Below are positions 25,146-32,683 of a stretch of 64,000 bases of DNA, piece after piece. Source of the stretch: Flavobacteriales bacterium UBA6051 (GTDB lineage Bacteria > Bacteroidota > Bacteroidia > Flavobacteriales_D > Crocinitomicaceae). The stretch spans positions 124,001 to 188,000 of the forward strand of contig DIYP01000017.1 of NCBI GenBank assembly GCA_002427735.1, given 5' to 3'. The notes under the pieces are model-generated. The model was not told the origin of the DNA, ran no database searches, and saw nothing but the letters and a program-made list of their open reading frames with translations. The stretch's first letter is position 1, and each line of letters starts with the position of its first letter. The translations under genes and the position numbers were made by a program.

Positions 25146-26156
25146 TTATTTGCGGGGTTGACCTTTCAGGTCGTCCAAACGAAACGCTTCGTTTTGAACA
25201 AAATAAGTGTCCGTTAAAGCGTGAAAAAAATTGACAAGGTCTCTTTCTTCCTGATTCGTTAGTTCAAATGGTACTATTTCTTCTCCCTTATTCTTGTGAT
25301 GACTTCCGCCGCTTTTATAGTGTGCCAGAACATCTTCAATCGTACGAATACTGCCGTCATGCATGTAAGGTGCAGTAAGCATAACATTTCTTAGGGTTGG
25401 CACCTTAAAAACCGCCCGATCCGACTCTACTTCCGTCAAACGCATTCTACCCGAATCTGCGTATACTTCATACAACCCATTGTTGGTTAGTGCATCATTC
25501 GTTAAGTCAGTCCCTTGATGACATTTACCACAATACAGCTTATCAAAAAAGAGATCACGGCCCCTCTTTTGGGATGCGGAAAGCGCACTTTTTTCACCCC
25601 TTAAGTACTCATCATAGGGACTATGAGAACTGACCAAAGTACGTTCAAAAGCAGCAAGGGCATGGGAATAGACATACGGTGTTATTTCTGAATTGAATCC
25701 CTTTTTTGCCAGATTCACATACAGCTCATTTTTGTTGAGTCTATCAACTACCAGAAGAATGTGAAAGTCAAACTCCTTGTGCTCTTGAATTGGAACGAAG
25801 GTTTGTTTTTCCAACGTCGGGTTCACTCCGTCCAGCAGTAAATACGGACGATTTCCTACGTTCGTCAATGTAGGAGCATTTCTAGGGCCGACCTGATCAA
25901 AAATTCCAATACTTGTGGGTAAACCATCCGTAAATGCTAATTCTGGTTTATGACAGGTAGCACAAGAAACTGATGAGTCACGTGAAAGCGCTTTTTCATA
26001 GAACAAATGCTTGCCCAGTTCTATCTGAGCCGCCTGTTCCAGACTGTCTTCAGCATACGTCTGGACAATATAAAAATCAGGAGTATAACTTCCGCGACTT
26101 CCGATCGCTATAAGCGCCAGAATAAGAAATACAAGGAAATAGCTTCCCTTAGGCAT
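25146..26156 (-). CDS. MbnH/MauG-like di-heme peroxidase
   Basis: A 336-residue exported di-heme protein of the cytochrome c peroxidase/MauG family. The N-terminal helix is a signal or anchor. Heme motifs are CATCH at residues 65-69 and CGKCH at 209-213. It begins 3 nt after the stop of the MbnP-like gene, and the two are read together. In known MbnH-MbnP pairs the di-heme enzyme oxidises a Trp of MbnP to kynurenine, which binds copper; the pair here is assigned by family and arrangement. The alternative is a plain cytochrome c peroxidase. The peptide following heme 1 (AFTDGLPTSIG) resembles MauG-type proteins. Confidence 0.82.
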   Translation of the reverse strand: MPKGSYFLVFLILALIAIGSRGSYTPDFYIVQTYAEDSLEQAAQIELGKHLFYEKALSRDSSVSCATCHKPELAFTDGLPTSIGIFDQVGPRNAPTLTNVGNRPYLLLDGVNPTLEKQTFVPIQEHKEFDFHILLVVDRLNKNELYVNLAKKGFNSEITPYVYSHALAAFERTLVSSHSPYDEYLRGEKSALSASQKRGRDLFFDKLYCGKCHQGTDLTNDALTNNGLYEVYADSGRMRLTEVESDRAVFKVPTLRNVMLTAPYMHDGSIRTIEDVLAHYKSGGSHHKNKGEEIVPFELTNQEERDLVNFFHALTDTYFVQNEAFRLDDLKGQPRK

Positions 26157-26159
26157 CTT

Positions 26160-27131
26160 CTATTGTTTCACTACAAACCGGAAATTTTCTTCTATCTCTC
26201 CGTTGGAAAATACAATGAAGTAGGACCCCGTTTTCAATTCTTCGCGAATGAAATAGCTCCCCTCAAATGGTTCATTTTTGCTTTCCATGATACGCTTCCC
26301 TGTCATATCAAAAACAGCAATATCAACACGATCCGAAGTAGCTAAATTGTAGAAAATTGTTGGTGCATAAGGCAATTCATAGTTGGCATAAATCTTACTT
26401 TCTTTTGTCCATAACTCATCTATAGAAGCCAAGGGATCCATGGTGAAAACAGTTTCGTCATTGGTATTATCCGCTACCTTAACATTAATAGGGCTTCCAC
26501 TATGATCTGAACCTACTTGGGCCAAATCTATTCCTAATATCCAGTCCGCAATATTTACGTCAACGGTCAACGTGATTGTTGCGTCGGAATTATTCAATCC
26601 GGTAAATGGCGTTACGTTTCTTAATAAGGCATCACCGAGTCCACGCATCGAAAAAGGACGGTTAGGAACTCCATCTCCCGAATCATCCACCATTCCATCT
26701 ATGACAAAAAAGAAGTAACCTGCCGGCCATCCCCAGTCCATAGAAGGAGACTGAGCTGCCAAAGGGTGATTTGCCGGCCAGGATGATAGCCCCTGTCCAT
26801 TTGCCGTGACATCAACACCAAGGTCAAAACTCAAACCTTCAACAGTCGAAACCATTTGATTTCCCAGACTGTAATTGGAAACGTTTCCGCTTCCCAAAAC
26901 ATAAGGATCAGCTAGCGGCAATGACTGCCCGCCGTCATGCGTTAATTCAATTCCCGAAAGGTAATATTGCACACGATCAAAAAGCACCGCATCTCCATCA
27001 CTTGTTGTATAATTTGTACCATAGGAGAAAGAGGCACCGTTGTAATTGTGTACCAAGTTCAAATTGATGTCTTTTTGACTAAAGCATGCTGTTGACATCA
27101 ACAAACCAACTGAGAATAAAAATACTTTCAT
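26160..27131 (-). CDS. MbnP-family copper-binding protein with T9SS tail
   Basis: A 323-residue protein with a signal peptide ending at CFSQ. It shows the MbnP pattern: an N-terminal strand NLNLVHNYNG, FDRVQYYLSGIEL near 51, and the conserved aromatic block HPLAAQSPSMDWGWPAGYFF near 122-141 that includes two Trp (133, 135). A T9SS sorting domain follows (VDIAVFDMTGKRIM onward, ending FRFVVKQ), so the product should be exported to the surface. It is first in a two-gene operon with an MbnH-like peroxidase. Which Trp is modified is not known. This belongs to copper homeostasis by family knowledge. Confidence 0.8.
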   Translation of the reverse strand: MKVFLFSVGLLMSTACFSQKDINLNLVHNYNGASFSYGTNYTTSDGDAVLFDRVQYYLSGIELTHDGGQSLPLADPYVLGSGNVSNYSLGNQMVSTVEGLSFDLGVDVTANGQGLSSWPANHPLAAQSPSMDWGWPAGYFFFVIDGMVDDSGDGVPNRPFSMRGLGDALLRNVTPFTGLNNSDATITLTVDVNIADWILGIDLAQVGSDHSGSPINVKVADNTNDETVFTMDPLASIDELWTKESKIYANYELPYAPTIFYNLATSDRVDIAVFDMTGKRIMESKNEPFEGSYFIREELKTGSYFIVFSNGEIEENFRFVVKQ

Positions 27132-27306
27132 AATCCTTAAAGCTTTATTATATCTCGAAATTTACGCTTATTTCCAATATCCTGCAACTTAGCGAACTAT
27201 TGCCTTTCAAAAGCGTTTTAAGTGGCTATCATTTCACGCTACTTTTCGGGTATTTATACCCTAATTAAAGCGCACAATTACGCACTTTTTTTCGCTAAAA
27301 ATCAAC

Positions 27307-27314
27307 TATGTTTG
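27307..27314 (+). promoter_or_regulatory. -7 promoter element
   Basis: TATGTTTG, a full match to TAnnTTTG, 20 nt before the ATG at 27334. An upstream T-rich stretch (27286-27292) could serve as -33 but lacks a G. Confidence 0.4.
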
Positions 27315-27333
27315 AGAAAATAACTAATCTATT

Positions 27334-27711
27334 ATGGCAACATACGAAGAAGCTTTTGAGACCTTTACAAAGGAAATGAACGACTTAGGATTACACTATC
27401 ATGAAGAGCTTTATCATGAGATCACAAAACACCTTGGACCATCCATTCATGACAATGATGCTTCAAAGGTTGCTTGTTCGGATCCAAACGAATTAAAAAC
27501 GATCAAAGAAAACTTCCTTATTGGTAAACTAGGCATGCACGACTCGGAGCATCTCGATGAAGCTATACAACAAGTATGCGGAGCACTCGGGGAGTCTAAC
27601 AGACATAAACACCGCGCGACGTTTTATTATTTATTGACAGCTATTCTACAAAAAGAAGAGGTTTTTGTAGAAAGTTCAGGATTGTCATTTGGTGAAATTG
27701 ATAGTCATTAA
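27334..27711 (+). CDS. DUF2853 family protein
   Basis: A 125-residue cytosolic protein of DUF2853: the core HLGPSIHDNDASKVACSD near 49 and KENFLIGKLGM near 70, then NRHKHRATFYYLLTAIL near 90, are the family's conserved blocks. Most members are about 115-130 residues, so it is full length. It is all helical and lacks a known role. It is read alone, with a Bacteroidota promoter element upstream (27307) and a hairpin downstream (27747). Confidence 0.85.
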   Translation: MATYEEAFETFTKEMNDLGLHYHEELYHEITKHLGPSIHDNDASKVACSDPNELKTIKENFLIGKLGMHDSEHLDEAIQQVCGALGESNRHKHRATFYYLLTAILQKEEVFVESSGLSFGEIDSH

Positions 27712-27746
27712 TTTCTAAGTCTCTTTTTGGTTCTTTTTAAGTATTT

Positions 27747-27771
27747 GGGCGCACAGTTCTTTTGTGCGCCC
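27747..27771. terminator. Strong GC-rich stem-loop after DUF2853 gene
   Basis: GGGCGCAC (27747-27754) pairs with GTGCGCCC (27764-27771) over a 9-nt loop, 36 nt past the stop codon. There is no T tract, so it may end transcription by another route or protect the mRNA end. The rest of 27712-28039 is AT-rich and holds the promoter of the next gene but no gene that I can see. Confidence 0.5.
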
Positions 27772-28008
27772 GGTGTATTGTTATTGGCCATAATTACCCC
27801 AAAAGATCCTTTTTTTGGAAAAGATTTCTTTGTAAGACTAATTTAGAATGAATCTAATGCGCGTAAAAACAGCGCCGCTCAAAAATACATAACCATTTAG
27901 AAAACAGGCCTTTAAGATGTTTCCTTTATTTTTCCCCTTCTTGCGAATTTGTTGAAATAAAAGATTTACTAGGGCTTATTGCTTACATAACTATTTTTTA
28001 TGATAGTA

Positions 28009-28023
28009 ATACTAGTATATTTG
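28009..28023 (+). promoter_or_regulatory. TetR-gene promoter with overlapping palindrome
   Basis: TATATTTG (28016-28023) is a -7 element with 16 nt between it and the ATG at 28040. The perfect 10-bp palindrome ATACTAGTAT (28009-28018) overlaps it and might be an operator for self-repression by the TetR protein. A TTG -33 box is not clear. Speculative. Confidence 0.35.
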
Positions 28024-28039
28024 TGCTGAGGCCGAAAAA

Positions 28040-28708
28040 ATGGAAAACCTTCAAGTGAACATCAAAATTGATGCTCGCCTTTATTTACGTGACCCAGATT
28101 CAACAGCACTGGGTAGGAGAATAGTGGCAAGCGGGATCGAACTGATCCACAGTTTGGGTTTTGAACAATTCACGTTCAAAAAGCTAGGCGAACACATTGG
28201 GTCACCAGAAAGTTCCATTTATCGCTACTTTGAAAGTAAACATGCGTTACTCATCTATCTTGTTTCATGGTACTGGAGTTGGATTGATTACAAACTTGTC
28301 TTTGCAACAATCAATATCGACGATCCAGCAGTGAAATTAGACCGGGCCATTACCCAGCTTCTCTTACCCATTGAAGAAGACACATCAATTTCTCACGTAA
28401 ATGAAGTGCTTTTGCATGAAATTGTTATCGCGGAGTCTTCTAAAATTCATCATACAAAGGATGTAGAAAATAACAATGAAAAAGGTTGCTTTCACAAATA
28501 CAAACAAGTTATAGAGCGTGTTAGCAATATTGTTTTGGAGGTTAATCCAACATTTAAATACCCTCACATGCTGGTGTCCACGCTTATTGAGGGCATTCAA
28601 CAACAACGATATTTTGCGGAGCACCTTCCCTCTTTAACAGATGTACAACATAACGAGGACGCTATTTCCGCATTTTATAAAAGTCTTGTATTCAAAACTG
28701 TCGCATGA
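28040..28708 (+). CDS. TetR/AcrR-family transcriptional regulator
   Basis: A 222-residue protein. The N-terminal HTH includes GFEQFTFKKLGEHIGSPESS and IYRYFESKHALLIYL, which are typical TetR features; the rest is the ligand-sensing domain with many His and Cys. The downstream small membrane protein starts inside its stop codon (28705, ATGA), and a SulP transporter and carbonic anhydrase follow on the same strand. It is likely to control these genes. An inverted repeat between 29086 and 29106 in front of the transporter is a candidate site for it. Confidence 0.85.
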   Translation: MENLQVNIKIDARLYLRDPDSTALGRRIVASGIELIHSLGFEQFTFKKLGEHIGSPESSIYRYFESKHALLIYLVSWYWSWIDYKLVFATINIDDPAVKLDRAITQLLLPIEEDTSISHVNEVLLHEIVIAESSKIHHTKDVENNNEKGCFHKYKQVIERVSNIVLEVNPTFKYPHMLVSTLIEGIQQQRYFAEHLPSLTDVQHNEDAISAFYKSLVFKTVA

Positions 28709-29040
28709 GTTTGAAGAATACATATCGCTCAGGTTTTATTCGTCTAATGCCCAATATGATTGCATTTATCATATTGCTATTCGTATTGGTTAAACCAGTC
28801 AGAACCTTTATTACACAACTTGGCGATGAAAAAATTGAGTTGTGTTCACTCGATACAGAGCAAGAACAGGAGGATTCTGAATTAGAAAATTCTATTGATG
28901 AAGATAGCATAAATGAAACACTGGAAATAGACCTTTTGTCCATTAGAAAGGAGGATGTTTCCGATAATACCTTCATTGGTTGGGAGTATACTTATGGTGA
29001 ATATGATCCCGGAATTCCTGTACCTCCACCTGAACTATAA
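28705..29040 (+). CDS. Small membrane-anchored acidic protein
   Basis: A 111-residue protein with one predicted helix at about 18-36, then an acidic extracytoplasmic region (EQEQEDSELENSIDEDS) and a Pro-rich end (PGIPVPPPEL). Its start codon overlaps the stop of the TetR gene, so translation is coupled. No family is recognised. Placed between a TetR regulator and a SulP transporter, it might be an accessory to transport or an envelope sensor, but no motif supports either. Confidence 0.6.
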   Translation: MSLKNTYRSGFIRLMPNMIAFIILLFVLVKPVRTFITQLGDEKIELCSLDTEQEQEDSELENSIDEDSINETLEIDLLSIRKEDVSDNTFIGWEYTYGEYDPGIPVPPPEL

Positions 29041-29078
29041 CGTACAAACCATTTTCACAAATCCATTATTAACCATCT

Positions 29079-29112
29079 TTTGAATTAATCGGTTATTGCC
29101 CGATTAGTTCAG
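29079..29112 (+). promoter_or_regulatory. SulP promoter with an operator-like inverted repeat
   Basis: TTTG at 29079-29082 and TAGTTCAG at 29105-29112 resemble -33 and -7 boxes 22 nt apart. Between them, TAATCGG (29086-29092) and CCGATTA (29100-29106) form a perfect inverted repeat with a 7-nt spacer. A palindrome between the promoter boxes of a gene two places after a TetR regulator is a natural repressor site. Confidence 0.5.
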
Positions 29113-29127
29113 CATAAAATAGTATAA

Positions 29128-30687
29128 ATGAAAGCTCATAACCCCTTTAAAAATTTGAGGGACGACATTCCGGCAAGTATTGTCGTTTTCCTCGTTGCCA
29201 TGCCTCTCTGTTTGGGAATTGCGATGGCGTCGGGAGCCCCTCTCTTCTCAGGCCTTATCAGTGGTATCATTGGAGGAATCGTTGTTGGTTCCCTCAGTGG
29301 TTCGCCCCTTGGAGTGAGTGGACCGGCGGCAGGACTTGCCATTATCGTTGCCAATGGCATTAATGACCTTGGCGGCTTTGAAATCTTCTTGACAGCAGTG
29401 GTACTCGCGGGGATCATACAAGTAATCCTTGGTTTCCTGAGAGCAGGAATTATCGCCTACTTTTTCCCTTCATCCGTTATTCATGGAATGCTTGCAGGAA
29501 TCGGGATTCTCATATTTATGAAACAAATTCCACATGCGTTTGGGTATGATAAGGACCCTGAAGGAGACTTTGGATTCGCGCAGGTTGATGGCGAAAACAC
29601 GTTTACTGAACTTTGGAATATGCTCAACTATCTAAGCCCTGGGGTTATGATTGTCGCGGGAGCTTCTCTGGCTGTAATTCTTCTTTGGGAAACCCCATTT
29701 TTCAAACGTATGAAGTTTACCAAGATGATTCAGGGACCCTTAGTAGCTGTGGTTCTGGGAATTCTTTTGAACATCTGGTTTTCGTCGATTCCTTCACTTA
29801 AAATCTCTTCTGATCACCTTGTTAACATTCCGGTGGCAGACAGTGCAGCCGCGTTCTTCGGAAATTTCTCGCTTCCAAACATTGATGCTCTGGCCAATCC
29901 AAATGTTTACCTCATGGCAGTGGTAATTGCCGTAGTTGCCAGTATAGAAACACTTCTTTGTGTTGAAGCCTCTGACAAACAAGATCCACTAAAGCGCATT
30001 ACTCCAACGAATCGTGAGTTAAAAGCTCAGGGAGCTGGAAATATTATTGCAGGAATGATCGGTGGACTTCCTGTGACGCAAGTAATTGTGAGAAGTTCAG
30101 CTAACGCTCAATCAGGTGGAAAAACCAAAGCGTCAACCGTACTGCATGGTTTCTTGTTACTAACCAGTATTATTTTTATTCCTCAAGTATTGAATTACAT
30201 TCCTTACGGAACGCTCGCTGCTATACTGTTCGTGGTTGGTTACAAATTAGCGCGACCTGCGCTTTTCAAGAAAATGTACAAACAGGGTTGGCAGCAATTC
30301 CTTCCGTTTATTGTGACAATCGTGGCAATGATTCTTACCAATCTCTTATTGGGTATTGGCCTTGGAATGGTCGTAGCCGTTTTCATTATTCTTAGAAACA
30401 ACTTCAAAGTGCCTTTCGAATATGATCGAAAAAACCTGGAAGGTAAAGAGCATGTAACCATTACGCTTTCACAGGATATTACTTTCCTGAATAAGGCGTC
30501 GATTCAAAAAATGCTGGCAGAAATTCCGGACAACATGCACGTTGAACTTGACGGGACAAAGAATCACTTCATTCATCATGACGTGATAGAGATCATTGAA
30601 GACTTTGAAATAGGAGCGCCAGCTAGAAATATTAAAGTAACCCGAAAGGGAATGGACTCAAATAAATTTATTCAACAAATCGCATAA
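29128..30687 (+). CDS. SulP-family anion (probably bicarbonate) transporter
   Basis: A 519-residue membrane protein. The start (NLRDDIPASIVVFLVAMPLCLGIAMASG) is the classic SulP first helix, GSLSGSPLGVSGPAAGL is the conserved second stretch, and SIETLLCVEASDK follows near 275. The final ~90 residues form a STAS-like cytoplasmic domain (VTITLSQDITFLNKASI). The gene is directly followed by a beta-carbonic anhydrase (12 nt), so the likely substrate is bicarbonate, as in BicA. Sulfate is the alternative, but no sulfate assimilation gene is near. Confidence 0.88.
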   Translation: MKAHNPFKNLRDDIPASIVVFLVAMPLCLGIAMASGAPLFSGLISGIIGGIVVGSLSGSPLGVSGPAAGLAIIVANGINDLGGFEIFLTAVVLAGIIQVILGFLRAGIIAYFFPSSVIHGMLAGIGILIFMKQIPHAFGYDKDPEGDFGFAQVDGENTFTELWNMLNYLSPGVMIVAGASLAVILLWETPFFKRMKFTKMIQGPLVAVVLGILLNIWFSSIPSLKISSDHLVNIPVADSAAAFFGNFSLPNIDALANPNVYLMAVVIAVVASIETLLCVEASDKQDPLKRITPTNRELKAQGAGNIIAGMIGGLPVTQVIVRSSANAQSGGKTKASTVLHGFLLLTSIIFIPQVLNYIPYGTLAAILFVVGYKLARPALFKKMYKQGWQQFLPFIVTIVAMILTNLLLGIGLGMVVAVFIILRNNFKVPFEYDRKNLEGKEHVTITLSQDITFLNKASIQKMLAEIPDNMHVELDGTKNHFIHHDVIEIIEDFEIGAPARNIKVTRKGMDSNKFIQQIA

Positions 30688-30699
30688 AATAGAACAGAA

Positions 30700-31311
30700 A
30701 TGAACGCACAAACAAAAGAAACACAAGCAGAGATGACTCCGCAATTGGCACATCAGGTGTTGGCAGAAGGTAATCAACGTTTTGTTGCCGGAGATTCAAT
30801 TAATCGTGACCTGCGAATGCAGGTAAACCAAACAAGCACAGGACAATTTCCTTTCGCAGTAGTTCTAAGTTGTATAGACTCCCGTGTGCCGGTTGAGACC
30901 GTTTTCGATCAGGGAATTGGTGATATATTTAGCGCCAGAGTCGCAGGAAACATCGTGAACGAAGATGTACTCGGCTCTATCGAGTACGGTTGCAAAGTAG
31001 CTGGATCAAAATTAATTTTGGTACTTGGTCATACTAAGTGTGGTGCTGTAACAGCGGCGTGCAATGGTGTTGAACTTGGAAATATAACACCTTTATTGAG
31101 CAAAATAAAACCAGCCGTTGACGCCATAAAAACCGGTGACGAAAAAATGACCTCGGAACAAATAGAAGACGTTTCCATTGAAAACGTGAAACGATCAATG
31201 GATCGCTTGAGAGCCGAAAGTCCAATTCTTGCAGAAATGGAACAAAATGGCGAAATCATTATTGAAGGAGCTGTCTATAGCGTTGCTGATGGAAAGGTGA
31301 CTTTTCTTTAA
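30700..31311 (+). CDS. Beta-carbonic anhydrase
   Basis: A 203-residue zinc enzyme interconverting CO2 and bicarbonate. The zinc ligands are Cys58, His111 and Cys114 with the Asp60-Arg62 dyad (LSCIDSRVP, GHTKCGAV). No signal peptide is visible, so it acts in the cytoplasm. It follows the SulP transporter by 12 nt, and the pair suggests bicarbonate uptake with intracellular conversion. A terminator lies just downstream. Confidence 0.93.
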   Translation: MNAQTKETQAEMTPQLAHQVLAEGNQRFVAGDSINRDLRMQVNQTSTGQFPFAVVLSCIDSRVPVETVFDQGIGDIFSARVAGNIVNEDVLGSIEYGCKVAGSKLILVLGHTKCGAVTAACNGVELGNITPLLSKIKPAVDAIKTGDEKMTSEQIEDVSIENVKRSMDRLRAESPILAEMEQNGEIIIEGAVYSVADGKVTFL

Positions 31312-31323
31312 TCGTCTTAATTA

Positions 31324-31355
31324 AAAAGCCCCTGTTACTTCAGGGGCTTTTATTT
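31324..31355. terminator. Bidirectional rho-independent terminator
   Basis: AAAAGCCCCTG (31324-31334) pairs with CAGGGGCTTTT (31341-31351) over a 6-nt loop, with T/A tracts on both sides. It ends the carbonic anhydrase operon and the opposing gene at 31355-32008. Confidence 0.9.
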
Positions 31356-32008
31356 TAACGATCACATGACTCATTAAAGGTCTTCATTATTTGTCGAACC
31401 GCCGGAAGTCCATAACTGAACTTCTTGCTTTTGACATCGCTGCTGAGTGCTTTATTTTCTCCAATATAAGCGGCCATTTTCTTTGTAAACTTCTCTTCAA
31501 AGTAATTGAGTTCTACAGGAACGTCATCTCCACTTTTATAGAATACAACCGTTTCAGGGTACTTTCTTCTGGCAAAATCTTCATCAGATTCATTCTTCCC
31601 TTGCAAAAGATGATTATAACCATCTGCACGCTCATACCAAACATACTCAGATACACAGCCATTTTTAACCACCAACAAAGCACTTTTTCCTTCTGTCAAT
31701 GCGCTTCCCGTATAATTGAGACAATGGTATACTTTATCTGCTACTTTGTACTCTTTTAAATCTTCGGGCTTGTATTTCTTTTTTGTTTTTATGTCATCCT
31801 TATCGCGATAAAAGATGATTTCGTTTTGCATTACGTACCGGTTTCTGTACTTGATATGACCGCCAATGCGTTCGCCATCGGCCTTCACAATATAACCCGG
31901 ATATAACTCTCCATAAGAGAAATTATTTGGGTTCCAGTTCTGAGCATTTACACTATTCGCAACACAAATTGCGAAGACACAAAAAAATACGTTTCGTAGT
32001 TTAATCAC
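31355..32008 (-). CDS. Secreted protein of unknown function
   Basis: A GTG at 32008 gives 217 residues and a clean signal peptide (LRNVFFCVFAICV, ending VNAQ). The open frame continues to 32116 with ATG codons at 32059 and 32116, which would place the signal after a longer basic N-terminus. The mature part is charged, with GYIVKADGERIGGHIKYRNR near 31 that resembles Bacteroidota proteins with a small beta-sandwich repeat. No family can be named. It is convergent with the carbonic anhydrase operon. Confidence 0.6.
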   Translation of the reverse strand: MIKLRNVFFCVFAICVANSVNAQNWNPNNFSYGELYPGYIVKADGERIGGHIKYRNRYVMQNEIIFYRDKDDIKTKKKYKPEDLKEYKVADKVYHCLNYTGSALTEGKSALLVVKNGCVSEYVWYERADGYNHLLQGKNESDEDFARRKYPETVVFYKSGDDVPVELNYFEEKFTKKMAAYIGENKALSSDVKSKKFSYGLPAVRQIMKTFNESCDR

Positions 32009-32172
32009 AGCTTTCAGGTTTCTTCTAAAATATTGAATATTGGTTAAAGTATATAACATTTTACCTAGTAATAATTCTAATTTAATGTATGTCCCGAAAC
32101 AATGAAGCACCAACAATTCTGTTTGGAATAATCCTTATATTCATGACCACTATTCATAAAAAAACACGCAAA

Positions 32173-32661
32173 ATGGACATTACGAATTTCAAACGATTAA
32201 TTAAAAAATCCTATCGCGGATGGATGTTTGCTGGTCTTTTCATTGGTCCCGTTGGTGTGCTTATGGGTATTGGAGGGGTTGTTCGCATGGAAGAGGATGG
32301 TCCGGGCCTGTTAATTTTCGGAGTGGTCTTTACCCTTATTGGGTTGCTGCTTTTAGTGCTTGGCTTAAAGCGAATCTCCGCGGTTAATAATGGCGAGCAT
32401 CCCTTAATTAAAGCTATAGAACAAAAAGATCAGGAGTTCGTTACATGGCTATATATGAATATTACTACGGTTAATGGTGTTAAGTCGCACGGTGTAATGA
32501 TCGTCAAACAAGACGGCAAACCTATCACGATTAACGCGCGAAAAGAAAATGTTGCTTCAGGGATCATTGAATATTTATCGATTCAGTTTCCGTCGGCGCT
32601 CATTGGTTACGATGATGAGACACGAAAGGCCGCAAGTGAACGATTAGGCAGAAAAGTTTAA
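32173..32661 (+). CDS. Small membrane protein of unknown function
   Basis: From ATG 32173 the protein has 162 residues; the longer frame starts at 32089 and overlaps the divergent gene, which makes it less likely. Two membrane helices (about 18-40 and 48-70) precede a soluble domain (VTWLYMNITTVNGVKSHGVMIV onward) with beta-rich character, followed by a Lys/Arg-rich tail. I recognise no named family. Its neighbours, an unknown secreted protein and a TMTC-like glycosyltransferase, lie on the other strand. Confidence 0.6.
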   Translation: MDITNFKRLIKKSYRGWMFAGLFIGPVGVLMGIGGVVRMEEDGPGLLIFGVVFTLIGLLLLVLGLKRISAVNNGEHPLIKAIEQKDQEFVTWLYMNITTVNGVKSHGVMIVKQDGKPITINARKENVASGIIEYLSIQFPSALIGYDDETRKAASERLGRKV

Positions 32662-32683
32662 AAGCAGTAAAGTTCCCCGTTTT

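Noticed and set aside
29128..30687. SulP as sulfate supplier of the sulfotransferases at 45-47 kb
   Set aside because: It is coupled to a carbonic anhydrase 14 kb away from them, so bicarbonate is the better inference.
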